From Arthrobacter psychrolactophilus (lineage in GTDB: Bacteria; Actinomycetota; Actinomycetes; Actinomycetales; Micrococcaceae): a stretch of 64,000 nucleotides of DNA. Within the stretch, counting starts at the first letter, position 1, and every line of letters begins with the position of its first letter. The stretch covers positions 62,001-126,000 of the forward strand of contig NZ_QJVC01000005.1 in NCBI RefSeq assembly GCF_003219795.1, written 5' to 3'. Both the position numbers and the translations under genes were made by a program. Shown piece by piece: positions 43,076 through 51,303 of this stretch. The notes beneath the pieces were generated by a model, which did no database searches, was not told the origin of the DNA, and worked only from the letters and a program-made list of their open reading frames with translations.

Positions 43076-43142
43076 GTCAGATGGAGCCCCGTTCAGACAG
43101 ATGAAGCGCTACATCAGACTCAACGGCCGTCCATCTGACTCG
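43073..43142. repeat. Right element flanking the second DUF559 gene, an imperfect palindrome
   Basis: Outer arms GAGTCAGATGG and CCATCTGACTC are perfect, and inner arms CGTTCAGACAGATGAAGCG and CGCTACATCAGACTCAACG pair at most positions. It overlaps the DUF559 stop codon, so it may serve as its terminator and as a repeat boundary. Confidence 0.75.
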
Positions 43143-43200
43143 ACGCCTAGAAGGGCAGGTAAGAGCCAACAACAGGCGCTGGGAACCTAGGAAGGCGGCG

Positions 43201-44280
43201 CTAGGCGTCGTGGGGGCGTAGATCGGCAGCCCGAACCGCGGCAATCGCGGCCGAGATCAAGTACACCTGACTGAGCAGATAGAACCAGACGAAAAGGCTC
43301 AGGATCACGGCGAATGGTGCAAGGAGGGGGTTGCTCGTGACCCCGCTCAGCACCATGGCGCTGAAGAACCGTAGAATCGTTGCCCCCGCACCGGAGAAAA
43401 CAGCGGCGAGCAGCAAAACGCGTTTGGGCATGCGCACCCGTGAGGCCATGCTGAACATGATCATCGCGACCGCAACGTCCAAGATAAACATCAAAGCGAC
43501 CGAGCCAAACTTGGTCGCGGTCCCGGTGAGGAAGCCGTTCCAGCCGAGGAAGTCGCTGATGGACTCCATGGCCGCGGTGCTGAGGACACCAAGGGCGCTG
43601 GTCAGCACAAGCGCTACGGCCAAAACGATCAGGGTTCCGCCGTCGCGTATCTTGGAGAGCACGGGATTGGTGCGGTCTCGAGCCAAGCCGAGGATCGAGC
43701 GGATGCCCTCGCGCAGTCCGTTGATCCACCCCATGGCAGTGATCAACAAGGCGGCCAGCGAGATCAACAACGTCACCCCGAAGCGACCGGTGCCCAACAG
43801 ATCGTCTGGCTTAGCCAAGCCACCATCACCGGTGTCAATCAGCCCCGGCGTGCTATTGGCGACGAGGTCGATGACGGCATCGCGCAGCACCTTATTATCC
43901 GCGGCCACAATTCCGAAAATGGCGAATCCGGCCACGAGCATGGCGCCCACGGAAAAGAACATCAAGTAAGCATTGCCGGCGGCCAGCAAGGGCCCGCGGC
44001 GACGCGTGTACAGGTTCCACACTCGTAAAGGGAAGAGCCGAGCAGCCCAGGCGTTACCCCACTCCAGCAATGAGGTGACCCTGCCGAGAAACGATCCACT
44101 CTGCCGTGCCGTTGCGAAGGCCTCGTGTTTCGTGGCGTTCTGGATAGCCAGAGCCTTGCGGTCCAGCGGGCTCGGAGGCGGCACCGGCGGGCCTGCCAGA
44201 GGCTTCTTGGCGCTCACCCCAGGAGCGGTTGGCCCATGCAGATGAACCGAAGCCGCCCTATGCTTGTCCGTTTCCCCCAA
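43201..44280 (-). CDS. YihY/BrkB family membrane protein
   Basis: Integral membrane protein of about 359 residues with six to seven helices: AAGNAYLMFFSVGAMLVAGFAIF, GVTLLISLAALLITAMGW, LIVLAVALVLTSALGVLST, SVALMFILDVAVAMIMF, RVLLLAAVFSGAGATIL, LAPFAVILSLFVWFYLLSQVYLISAAIAAV. These match the former RNase BN (BrkB/YihY) fold, whose activity is unclear. I set the start at TTG 44280 because GAGGAG lies eight bases upstream; GTG 44310 and 44295 are alternatives that overlap the RNA ligase gene more. The first ~70 residues are hydrophilic. It overlaps the ligase stop. Confidence 0.87.
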   Translation of the reverse strand: MGETDKHRAASVHLHGPTAPGVSAKKPLAGPPVPPPSPLDRKALAIQNATKHEAFATARQSGSFLGRVTSLLEWGNAWAARLFPLRVWNLYTRRRGPLLAAGNAYLMFFSVGAMLVAGFAIFGIVAADNKVLRDAVIDLVANSTPGLIDTGDGGLAKPDDLLGTGRFGVTLLISLAALLITAMGWINGLREGIRSILGLARDRTNPVLSKIRDGGTLIVLAVALVLTSALGVLSTAAMESISDFLGWNGFLTGTATKFGSVALMFILDVAVAMIMFSMASRVRMPKRVLLLAAVFSGAGATILRFFSAMVLSGVTSNPLLAPFAVILSLFVWFYLLSQVYLISAAIAAVRAADLRPHDA

Positions 44281-44815
44281 GTTCCAGCTCCTCACGAAGT
44301 GCCCAACCACCAGCTATGAAGTCGAATAGACCAATACTGGTGACCTCAAATTCTGCCGCAAAACCTGCCATTTCGCGCTTTGCCGACTCCATGGCTCCGG
44401 AGTCGAGATCATGCGCAATCGTCAGATGCGGATGAAAATCGAACTCCAGCAAATGCTCCACGGGCCCCTGCAACAATGCCTCATGCAGCCGGGCGCATTC
44501 CTTCGCACCAGATTCCACATTCAGATACACCACAGGTGACAACGGCTCGAAAGTACCTGTCCCCCGCAACGATAGCGTGAACGGCTCCCCCGCCGCAGCA
44601 ACCTCGCGCACATAACTGGCGGCCTCGTCCCAGGAATCACTGGCCTTCCCCGACACCAAGGTGATGTGGGGAGGCACGACGGCGGCTTCCGGACCCGCGT
44701 AGCTAACTCGCTTTGCGCTGATCTCGGCAGCAAGCTCCGCAGGAAGTGAGATGATCACGCCGAGACTGCCGACGTGCGGGGCGGGTGATGCCCCGCTTTG
44801 ACCAATGCCAGGCAC
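44258..44815 (-). CDS. 2'-5' RNA ligase superfamily protein
   Basis: 185-residue 2H phosphoesterase-fold protein. The two catalytic His-x-Thr motifs are intact: PHITL near residue 49 and PHLTIAH near 128. The family includes ThpR-type RNA ligase/cyclic phosphodiesterase enzymes; the physiological RNA substrate is unknown. GTG start at 44815 is two bases after the trpS TAA stop, so it is translationally coupled to trpS, and its end overlaps the BrkB gene. The pairing with a tRNA synthetase may or may not be meaningful. The ribosome site is weak. Confidence 0.87.
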   Translation of the reverse strand: MPGIGQSGASPAPHVGSLGVIISLPAELAAEISAKRVSYAGPEAAVVPPHITLVSGKASDSWDEAASYVREVAAAGEPFTLSLRGTGTFEPLSPVVYLNVESGAKECARLHEALLQGPVEHLLEFDFHPHLTIAHDLDSGAMESAKREMAGFAAEFEVTSIGLFDFIAGGWALREELELGGNGQA

Positions 44816-44817
44816 AG

Positions 44818-45846
44818 TTATCCGACCGCCCCGAGGGGAGGAAGGAAGCCGACCTTGGCGTACACATCCGCCAGCGTGACCGAGGCAATCGCACGAGCCT
44901 TTTCGGCGCCGCGGGCCAACAGACGATCCAGTTCGGCCGGATCATCCAAGAGCTCCATGGTTCGGGTGCGAATGGGATCCAGCCGGGCCACAACAGCTTC
45001 AGCCACGTCGGCCTTGAGGTGTCCGTACATCTTGCCCTCGTACTCGGCAACGAGCGTGTCCACCGGCTTAGCGGTCAGGGTCGAGAGGATTTCCAGCAAA
45101 TTGGTCACTCCGGGCTTGTTCTCCCGATCGTGAGCAACCACCGTGCCAGCATCCGTGACGGCCGACTTGATGCGTTTCGCGGTGACCTTTGGTTCGTCAA
45201 GAATATTGATTAAACCGTTGGGGCCCGACGCGGACTTGGACATCTTCGACGTCGGATTTTGCAGGTCGTAGATGCGGGCGCCTTCTTTTTGAATGAAGGC
45301 TTCCGGGACAATAAAGGTCTCGCCGAAGCGGAAGTTGAAACGCTTGGCTAGGTCACGGGCCAGTTCAACATGCTGACGCTGGTCGTCGCCCACCGGCACG
45401 CCCTCGGGGCGGTACAGCAGGATATCGGCGGCCATGAGCACCGGGTAGGTGAAGAGGCCAACACTGGCCGTATCGGCGCCACCCTTGGCAGACTTGTCCT
45501 TGAACTGGGTCATGCGGGAGGCTTCGCCAAAGCCCGTCATGCAGTTCAGCACCCAAGCCAGTTGGGCGTGTTCGGGAACGTGCGACTGCACAAACAAGGT
45601 GGACTTGTCAACGTCAATGCCACCGGCGATGTACTGGGCCGCCGTCTTGCGAGTACGGGCACGCAACTCGGCCGGATCTTGGGTGACCGTAATGGCGTGC
45701 ATATCCGGGATGAAGAACAGTGTTTCGTAGTCGTCTTGATTCTTGACCCAGTTGACCAAGGCCCCGAGGTAATTTCCCAGGTGCAGGGAGTCACCGGAAG
45801 GCTGCATGCCGGACAGCACGCGGGGGCGGGCAGAGATTTCACTCAT
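44818..45846 (-). CDS. trpS: Tryptophanyl-tRNA synthetase
   Basis: 342-residue class I synthetase charging tRNA-Trp. The HIGH-type motif is [14 protein letters not shown] (His22-Leu-Gly-Asn25), the KMSKS loop is [11 protein letters not shown] at 201-211, and the [22 protein letters not shown] active-site segment is intact. Full length. It lies 16 bp after the exonuclease III gene and two bases before the 2'-5' RNA ligase gene, all on the minus strand, so the genes probably share a transcript. Confidence 0.97.
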   Translation of the reverse strand: MSEISARPRVLSGMQPSGDSLHLGNYLGALVNWVKNQDDYETLFFIPDMHAITVTQDPAELRARTRKTAAQYIAGGIDVDKSTLFVQSHVPEHAQLAWVLNCMTGFGEASRMTQFKDKSAKGGADTASVGLFTYPVLMAADILLYRPEGVPVGDDQRQHVELARDLAKRFNFRFGETFIVPEAFIQKEGARIYDLQNPTSKMSKSASGPNGLINILDEPKVTAKRIKSAVTDAGTVVAHDRENKPGVTNLLEILSTLTAKPVDTLVAEYEGKMYGHLKADVAEAVVARLDPIRTRTMELLDDPAELDRLLARGAEKARAIASVTLADVYAKVGFLPPLGAVG

Positions 45847-45861
45847 TGGTTCAAGGGTCCT

Positions 45862-46704
45862 TTAGAACTTGTAATCGACGACCAGCGGAGCATGGTCTGA
45901 GAAGCGGGATTCGTATGAGGCGGCACGATCAACAACACAAGTTAGTGCCTTGGTTGCCAGGTCTGGTGTGGCCATGTGGTAATCGATACGCCAACCAGTG
46001 TCGTTGGTGAAGGCCTGACCACGGTTGGACCACCAGGTGTAGGGGCCCTCGACTTCTCCGGCCAATTCACGGGCCACGTCCTTCCACCCGATTTCTTCTC
46101 CGAAGAAACGGTCAAAGTAGGCGCGTTCCTCGGGCAGGAAGCCGGCACGCTTGACGTTGCCCTTCCAGTTCTTGATATCCAAGGTCGTATGGCCAACGTT
46201 GAGGTCGCCAACAACTAGGGCGTGGTCACTGGCCGTAGCCAGCTGCGGCAGGCGGCCGATCATGGTGTCCAGGAAACGGAACTTGTCGTCCTGCTTCGGT
46301 GTTCCAACCTCGCCGGAGTGGACATAGGCACTGACAACCGTCAGGGTGGTGGGGGTCCCGTCGGAGGCGGTGAGAGCGTAGTCGGCTTCAACCCAGCGGC
46401 CGGTCGTGGCGAAGTATTCCTCGCCAATACCCACGCGGGTTGCGACGGGTTCAATGCGGTCCTTACGGGAGGCGATCAAGACACCTGCGCGGCCCTTAGC
46501 CTCGGCTTCGGCGTGCAGCACGTGCCATTCTTCGCCGAGGAAACCCTCCACGATGGCGTCAGGTGCGCGAACTTCCTGCAGACACAGGACGTCTACATCA
46601 CGCTCGGCCAGCCAGGGAGCCATGCCGTTCTTGTAGGCGGCACGGATGCCGTTGACGTTGACGCTTGCGATCCTCAATTGACCGTTTTGAATACCGTTGC
46701 TCAC
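45862..46704 (-). CDS. xth: Exodeoxyribonuclease III / AP endonuclease
   Basis: 280-residue exonuclease III-type enzyme that cuts at abasic sites and trims 3' ends in base excision repair. Active-site motifs are RIASVNVNGIRAAYKNG (Asn), LCLQEVRA (Glu), VVGDLNVGHTTLDI (Asp/Asn) and the terminal YESRFSDHAPLVVDY (Asp-His). Start placed at GTG 46704, about five bases after AAGGTGG; GTG 46713 is an alternative. It precedes trpS by 15 bp. Full length for the family. Confidence 0.93.
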   Translation of the reverse strand: MSNGIQNGQLRIASVNVNGIRAAYKNGMAPWLAERDVDVLCLQEVRAPDAIVEGFLGEEWHVLHAEAEAKGRAGVLIASRKDRIEPVATRVGIGEEYFATTGRWVEADYALTASDGTPTTLTVVSAYVHSGEVGTPKQDDKFRFLDTMIGRLPQLATASDHALVVGDLNVGHTTLDIKNWKGNVKRAGFLPEERAYFDRFFGEEIGWKDVARELAGEVEGPYTWWSNRGQAFTNDTGWRIDYHMATPDLATKALTCVVDRAASYESRFSDHAPLVVDYKF

Positions 46705-46789
46705 TTGATCCACCTTACCTTCAAAGGGCGCGCGATTCCTTGCCCTGTGGCGCGTTTAGCTGCCATGTCTTTGGACGACGACGTGCAAA

Positions 46790-47398
46790 TTAATCGATGA
46801 TGACGCCGCTGACGGGCTCGTCGCCTTCGCCGGTGAATGCGGATTCCCGAGCGGCTGCGCGCTCGGCGTTTTTCTTATCCATGGCGGCGTCCATCTTGGC
46901 TTCTTGAGCTTCCCAGTTCGGGTTGATCATGCCACGGCCGTTGGCGGCGGTGATGTTGATGGTTTCCAGCGCACGCGCCACCATCTCCGGATCCTTGCCG
47001 AGGTACTCGTTGACCACGCCGATCTGGACGTTGATGATCTTGAAGGAATGATCGAGCTTGAGATCGCGGGCCTTCTCGGCCGAGCGCGAGCCCGAATCCT
47101 GCGAGACAAGGTGGGTGCCGCCGTCGGCCGGGGCATTGGCGCTGTTCTGCTGAGCCATCTGAGCCTGCGCGAGGGCAACCTGTCGGGCACCGAAGGCGGC
47201 AGCCTTGTGGACGCCGATGTAGACGAAGGTTGAGAGCAGCAGCCAGCCGAAGGCGATGACAGCAATAACCCAACCCAGCACAGTGCTGTTGTTGGCCGCA
47301 AAGACGAGGGCTACTAAGAATACAATCGCCAGCACAATGGTGCCCAGGCCAGAGAATTTGCCGGGTTTGGACATTTTGCCGGTTCCAAGAGAAGTCAT
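46790..47398 (-). CDS. Membrane protein of unknown function with a long charged tail
   Basis: 202 residues. Two adjacent hydrophobic segments (IVLAIVFLVALVFAANNSTVLGWVIAVIAFGWLLLSTFVYIGV, about 20-60) make a hairpin-like membrane anchor, followed by a 140-residue soluble, Ala/Gln-rich then acidic tail (ALAQAQMAQQNSAN ... ARALETINITAANGRG). No domain recognised. ATG 47398 is used; ATG 47374 is an alternative. It seems restricted to Micrococcaceae-like genomes, from memory. Sits 85 bp before the exonuclease gene on the same strand. Confidence 0.7.
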   Translation of the reverse strand: MTSLGTGKMSKPGKFSGLGTIVLAIVFLVALVFAANNSTVLGWVIAVIAFGWLLLSTFVYIGVHKAAAFGARQVALAQAQMAQQNSANAPADGGTHLVSQDSGSRSAEKARDLKLDHSFKIINVQIGVVNEYLGKDPEMVARALETINITAANGRGMINPNWEAQEAKMDAAMDKKNAERAAARESAFTGEGDEPVSGVIID

Positions 47399-47527
47399 AC
47401 ATCCATTCTCTCAAATGCGCGCGGTCCTGTTGACCGACTTCCACCAGCGGCGAACTATCGGCCCCATTTCACAGGATGCACGACGGCGGCACTTCCCTCT
47501 GCGAGCCCGTCACCCTAGACGCGACGC

Positions 47528-48274
47528 TTACTTAAAGGGATTCCAAACGGCCAGTGGGGCCATTTCTGACAGTCCTGCACGGAGCAACAGGAAGCCCACA
47601 ATTCCTACAACCCACAGCACTGTCTCTCCCGCTATGGCTCCCAGGTAGGTGTTGAGCCGCTGTAATGGCGTGTCCAGTCTATGCCCGAGCACTCCCCGAA
47701 AGACCAGCAAGAGCAGCGCGGGCAGGAACATCACGAAACAGTAAATGAGCAATACCGCGATTTCTCCGTGGAGAGCCAATGTGGAGTTAGTCAGGAAACC
47801 AATAGCCACGAGATAAGGGAGCATGGTTGGCAGTTCCAACAGTCCGGCCAACAGCGCCAAACCCACCACCCCGCCGGGGCGGTGCAGGGCCTTCGATAAG
47901 CGATCTCGCCATCGCATTTCTACAGCGGGGGCGTCGGTCGCGGTCTGAGAGTTCTTGTCCTTCTGCTGTGGATTGCTCATCAAGGCATAACTCAGCATGC
48001 CGCCACCGGCGAGCACCATGATCCATTGAATAACGGGCAGGTCCGTCAGGGAGACCTCTCCCATACCTCGGATCACCGCGTCAGCGCCGCTCAGCACCGC
48101 GATCCCCACCAAGAAGTAAAAGCCGGCCAAGACTCCCAAATACAACAAGATTCTTGCTGTTAGGTGTTTCGCGTTGGGGCGCAGCAGCAGCCAAAAGGGA
48201 ATCAGCAGCGTCCCAATGCTCGTACTGTCGATGAGGGCGAGAATGGCTAGCTGGACATAAACGGCGATTGTCAT
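47528..48274 (-). CDS. GAP/Sap family membrane protein
   Basis: 248 residues with about six helices: LAILALIDSTSIGTLLIPFWLLL, ILLYLGVLAGFYFLVGIAVL, IQWIMVLAGGGMLSYALM, GGVVGLALLAGLLELPTMLPYLVAIGFLT, IAVLLIYCFVMFLPALLLLVFRGV, LGAIAGETVLWVVGIVGFLLLRAG. It matches the GAP (Sap, sulfolipid-addressing) family, whose mycobacterial members help export surface lipids. Start set at ATG 48274 (GAAGGC eight bases upstream); the frame is open to 48325. The substrate is unknown. Confidence 0.75.
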   Translation of the reverse strand: MTIAVYVQLAILALIDSTSIGTLLIPFWLLLRPNAKHLTARILLYLGVLAGFYFLVGIAVLSGADAVIRGMGEVSLTDLPVIQWIMVLAGGGMLSYALMSNPQQKDKNSQTATDAPAVEMRWRDRLSKALHRPGGVVGLALLAGLLELPTMLPYLVAIGFLTNSTLALHGEIAVLLIYCFVMFLPALLLLVFRGVLGHRLDTPLQRLNTYLGAIAGETVLWVVGIVGFLLLRAGLSEMAPLAVWNPFK

Positions 48275-48399
48275 AGCAACAGCCTTCCAAGGGTGGCCCC
48301 ATTCAGCGTCGCCCATCCGGACCACGACTCCTCATACCTTCGTCGCATAGACCCGTGGTTCGCTTGCCCACACCGGTCATACACCGCAAGACTGAGCTC

Positions 48400-49770
48400 A
48401 TGAATCCAGCCACAGCACCCGCCGGCGCACCGACAAAGCGCAGTGCCGCGCTTCTATTCCGGCGGCTAAGAGAAGGCTTCACGCGCATTGACGAACGCAA
48501 TGGGGCAAGAATAAGGATCGAGGATCTGGCCTTGGCCGGGGGCTACTTCATCCTCTTTTGGCTTCTCGACGCGGTTCACCTCACAGCCTTTGGCGATGTC
48601 AAGGTAGCAGCGCTGGCATCGGCATGGCCAGCCGTTGCGGTCTTGGGATGCGTGGGTGTCGTGTTCCGCCGTACCGCCCCAACAGCCATGGCTTGGATGT
48701 GCGGAATCGCTGCCGCAGGGCTGCTCTTTGCGGGACATGCCGGCGGATTTCTCTTGGTCTTCGAGTTCTTCTTTTCACTCGTACTCTTTGGAAAACCTCG
48801 AGCTTCTCAGCTCGCCTCAAGAGCGGCTTGGGTTCTGACGGTCCTATTGATCGTGGCCGCCTACGGTTATTCCAGGGCAGTCGATCTGGCCGTGGTTGCT
48901 GGCTTCTTTGCTGTTCTCACCTTGTTGACTCCCGTGGAGTGGGCAGGCAATCTCCGGAAGGCGAACCAACTCGCGGACAGTGAATCCGCAAGGGCTGACG
49001 CCGTTGAAGATGCTGCCCAGCAACGAAGTCTTGCCGACCGCAATGCCCACGAACTGGCCTTAGAACATGAACGTCAACACTTGGCTCGCGAACTCCATGA
49101 CGTCATTTCAGCTCGGCTTTCCGCTATTGCCCTGCAATCGGGTGCGGCAGTGCACGCTCAGGACTCGCCGCTGTCAGGTGGTGGCGCTGTCACCGTCTTG
49201 CACCAAATCAGGGAGGAAAGTGTGGCCGGTCTGAATGAACTCAACACCATGATCAGGCTTCTCCACACGGGAACCCAACCAGAATCAACTGGTTTGGTGG
49301 GTGATCTCCCAGGGCTTCTGGGGCGCTATCGGGCGACCGGCACCGAGTTTGATTATGAAAATTCTCTGCCTGACGCCGGATCGGATCTGCCCGTCCCGCT
49401 CCAGTCGGCGATCTACCGCATCACCAGCGAAGCACTGGCTAATGCCGCAAAACATGCCCCAGGTCAGCCGGTAGAAGTAACACTCACCCATGCTGCCACG
49501 AAGGCTCACGGTCTAGCGCCCCAACGGCCCGGCGTGGAGTTACACCTGTGCGTCAGGAGCGCACTTCTCACAGAACTTCCCTCTGGGGTCTTGGGAACGG
49601 GTACGGGCATCCCCAGCATGCACTTCCGCGCGGCACACGTCGGCGGAACCCTCAGCGCCGCTCCTCACGGAATGAATTGGATAGTGTCGCTGCAAATACC
49701 GTTGCCAGCCTCAGATAAACGCGACGTCATAGAGTCTGGCGATCAATTGAGTAAAAGGCATACAGCATGA
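48400..49770 (+). CDS. Sensor histidine kinase (NarL-type HisKA_3)
   Basis: 456-residue membrane sensor. About six helices lie between 45 and 180 without a recognisable extracellular sensor domain. The dimerisation helix carries the phospho-acceptor His233 in LEHERQHLARELHDVISARL, typical of HisKA_3; the ATPase domain has ITSEALANAAKHAP and GTGIPSMHFRAAHVGGTL. The stop overlaps the response-regulator ATG. ATG 48400 is used because earlier in-frame codons lack a ribosome site. The stimulus is unknown; the downstream neighbours (TetR and a membrane protein) are not obviously its targets. Confidence 0.9.
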   Translation: MNPATAPAGAPTKRSAALLFRRLREGFTRIDERNGARIRIEDLALAGGYFILFWLLDAVHLTAFGDVKVAALASAWPAVAVLGCVGVVFRRTAPTAMAWMCGIAAAGLLFAGHAGGFLLVFEFFFSLVLFGKPRASQLASRAAWVLTVLLIVAAYGYSRAVDLAVVAGFFAVLTLLTPVEWAGNLRKANQLADSESARADAVEDAAQQRSLADRNAHELALEHERQHLARELHDVISARLSAIALQSGAAVHAQDSPLSGGGAVTVLHQIREESVAGLNELNTMIRLLHTGTQPESTGLVGDLPGLLGRYRATGTEFDYENSLPDAGSDLPVPLQSAIYRITSEALANAAKHAPGQPVEVTLTHAATKAHGLAPQRPGVELHLCVRSALLTELPSGVLGTGTGIPSMHFRAAHVGGTLSAAPHGMNWIVSLQIPLPASDKRDVIESGDQLSKRHTA

Positions 49771-50429
49771 CTGACACAACCATCTCGAAACCTCTTAGAG
49801 TCCTCCTCGCCGATGACCATGCTGCCATCAGGCTGGGCATGCGCATGGTGGTGGAAACCGCGCCCGATATGGAGGTCATCGGCGAGGCCGGTGACGGTGC
49901 ACTTACTGTCAGCATGACCAGGACGTTACGGCCCGACGTCGTACTTATGGACCTGCGCATGCCGGTCATGGATGGGGTTGAGGCGACAGAAATCATCTGC
50001 TCCGAAGAGCTGGCCAAGGTGTTGGTCCTGACGACCTTTGACCACGACTCTTACTTGTTTGGGGCGCTGCAGGCCGGCGCCTCCGGATTCTTACTCAAGA
50101 GCGCCGAGCCGTTTGCCATCACCGATGCACTGCGTCGGGTCCATGTCGGGGACCAGGTGATAGCGCCGGAGGTGACGGCCCGCATCGTATCGGCGGCTCT
50201 GGCTAACGGGAGCGGGCCCGTCGTTTCACCCACGCCTCCTGCAGGTCTGGATTTGTTGACGGACAGGGAGAAGGAGGTCTTTGAATGCCTCGGAAGCGGT
50301 CTGACAAACTACGGCATCGGGCGCCAGTTGGGCATTTCAGAGGCCACCGTCAAGACTCATGTCTCCAGGGTGCTGGCCAAGCTGGGGCTGCGGACACGTG
50401 TCCAGGCCGCGCTATTTCAGCGCATCTAA
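49767..50429 (+). CDS. NarL/FixJ response regulator
   Basis: 220 residues. The receiver domain has acidic pocket Asp16-Asp17 (LLADDHAA) and the phospho-acceptor Asp62 in VVLMDLRMPVMDG; Thr and Lys switch residues are in VLTTFD and FLLKSAEP. The C-terminal LuxR helix-turn-helix is LTDREKEVFECLGSGLTN followed by EATVKTHVSRVLAKLGLR. ATGA overlap with the kinase gene makes it a cognate pair. Downstream is a convergent TetR gene. Confidence 0.94.
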   Translation: MTDTTISKPLRVLLADDHAAIRLGMRMVVETAPDMEVIGEAGDGALTVSMTRTLRPDVVLMDLRMPVMDGVEATEIICSEELAKVLVLTTFDHDSYLFGALQAGASGFLLKSAEPFAITDALRRVHVGDQVIAPEVTARIVSAALANGSGPVVSPTPPAGLDLLTDREKEVFECLGSGLTNYGIGRQLGISEATVKTHVSRVLAKLGLRTRVQAALFQRI

Positions 50430-50438
50430 ACCGTTCGG

Positions 50439-51101
50439 CTAGATCAGGTAGGGCGTGTTCGGGAAGGAAATGAAGTCATCCGGATGAGTCACGGGCGCGG
50501 TCAGCATTCCCGTGCAGGAGTCGACGAAGAAGTAACCCACGCCAGCCCAATTGGGCTCATTCTCCCCGTTCTGAATCCGTTCCTCATACGAGGCGGAGAT
50601 GCCCAGAACCATGGGGCCGAGCACCAAGGATCTGCCCTTGACGACCTGCTCTGGGAGATGACTCAGCGCCTTCTGCAAGCGCTGGATCAAGGATTCAATT
50701 TCGGTGTTATTCACCGTGGCACTTTTCAAAATCTCGGACATCGAAGGAATCGACTGCACTTGGAAGAGGAAGCGGGCATGCCAGCTGGGAACGGGCCGAG
50801 ACGCTAAATACTCGATCCATGGCAAGACCATGCACGCCAAGAGATCCCGCACCTCGGCATCCTCCGGCAAGGCTGCGGCCAGTTCCATGCGGCGACGGTT
50901 CATCTCGGGCAGGTGGCGGGTCAGCAAGAGGCGCAGCAGCTCATCCCGATCACCAAAATGATAGGCCACGGCCGAGTGATTGGCCGTCCCGGCGTGTTCT
51001 GCAATGCGTCGATTTGAGACCGCGTCGATGCCATGGCGGGCAAAGAGCTCTTCTGCGGCATCCAAGAGCACCTCACGGGCCTTGTCACTATGTTTTCCCA
51101 C
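50439..51101 (-). CDS. TetR family transcriptional regulator
   Basis: 220 residues with an N-terminal TetR helix-turn-helix (AREVLLDAAEELFARHGIDAVSNRRIAEHAGTANHSAVAYHFGDRDELL, about 8-58) and a ligand-binding helical domain that ends with HPDDFISFPNTPYLI. The GTG start has AAGGGG nine bases upstream. It is divergent from the duplicated YhgE/Pip-like protein, with a near-perfect 20 bp palindrome between them, so it most likely represses that gene. Ligand unknown. It is convergent with the response regulator. Confidence 0.9.
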   Translation of the reverse strand: MGKHSDKAREVLLDAAEELFARHGIDAVSNRRIAEHAGTANHSAVAYHFGDRDELLRLLLTRHLPEMNRRRMELAAALPEDAEVRDLLACMVLPWIEYLASRPVPSWHARFLFQVQSIPSMSEILKSATVNNTEIESLIQRLQKALSHLPEQVVKGRSLVLGPMVLGISASYEERIQNGENEPNWAGVGYFFVDSCTGMLTAPVTHPDDFISFPNTPYLI

Positions 51102-51180
51102 TGCGGTGCACCCCTTTGTAGCGTCCCACGCCGGTATTTCAGCGCTGATCCAATCATGCCAGCCTACCTAATTACAGTTT

Positions 51181-51200
51181 TTTAAGCCACGTGGCGTAAA
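51181..51200. promoter_or_regulatory. Palindromic TetR operator candidate
   Basis: TTTAAGCCACGTGGCGTAAA is palindromic at 18 of 20 positions (only the A/G pair at the fifth base fails) and centred on CACGTG. It lies in the 202 bp divergent region between the TetR gene and the duplicated membrane-protein gene, the classic location. Confidence 0.6.
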
Positions 51201-51303
51201 GTTGCCATGTTGGCTGATCCAACGAGTTATTTGGCGATCCATGACTCACCCGTCACGAGAACCTCGATCCGCCCGCTTTAGCGCTACACACAGGAGCAAG
51301 ACG

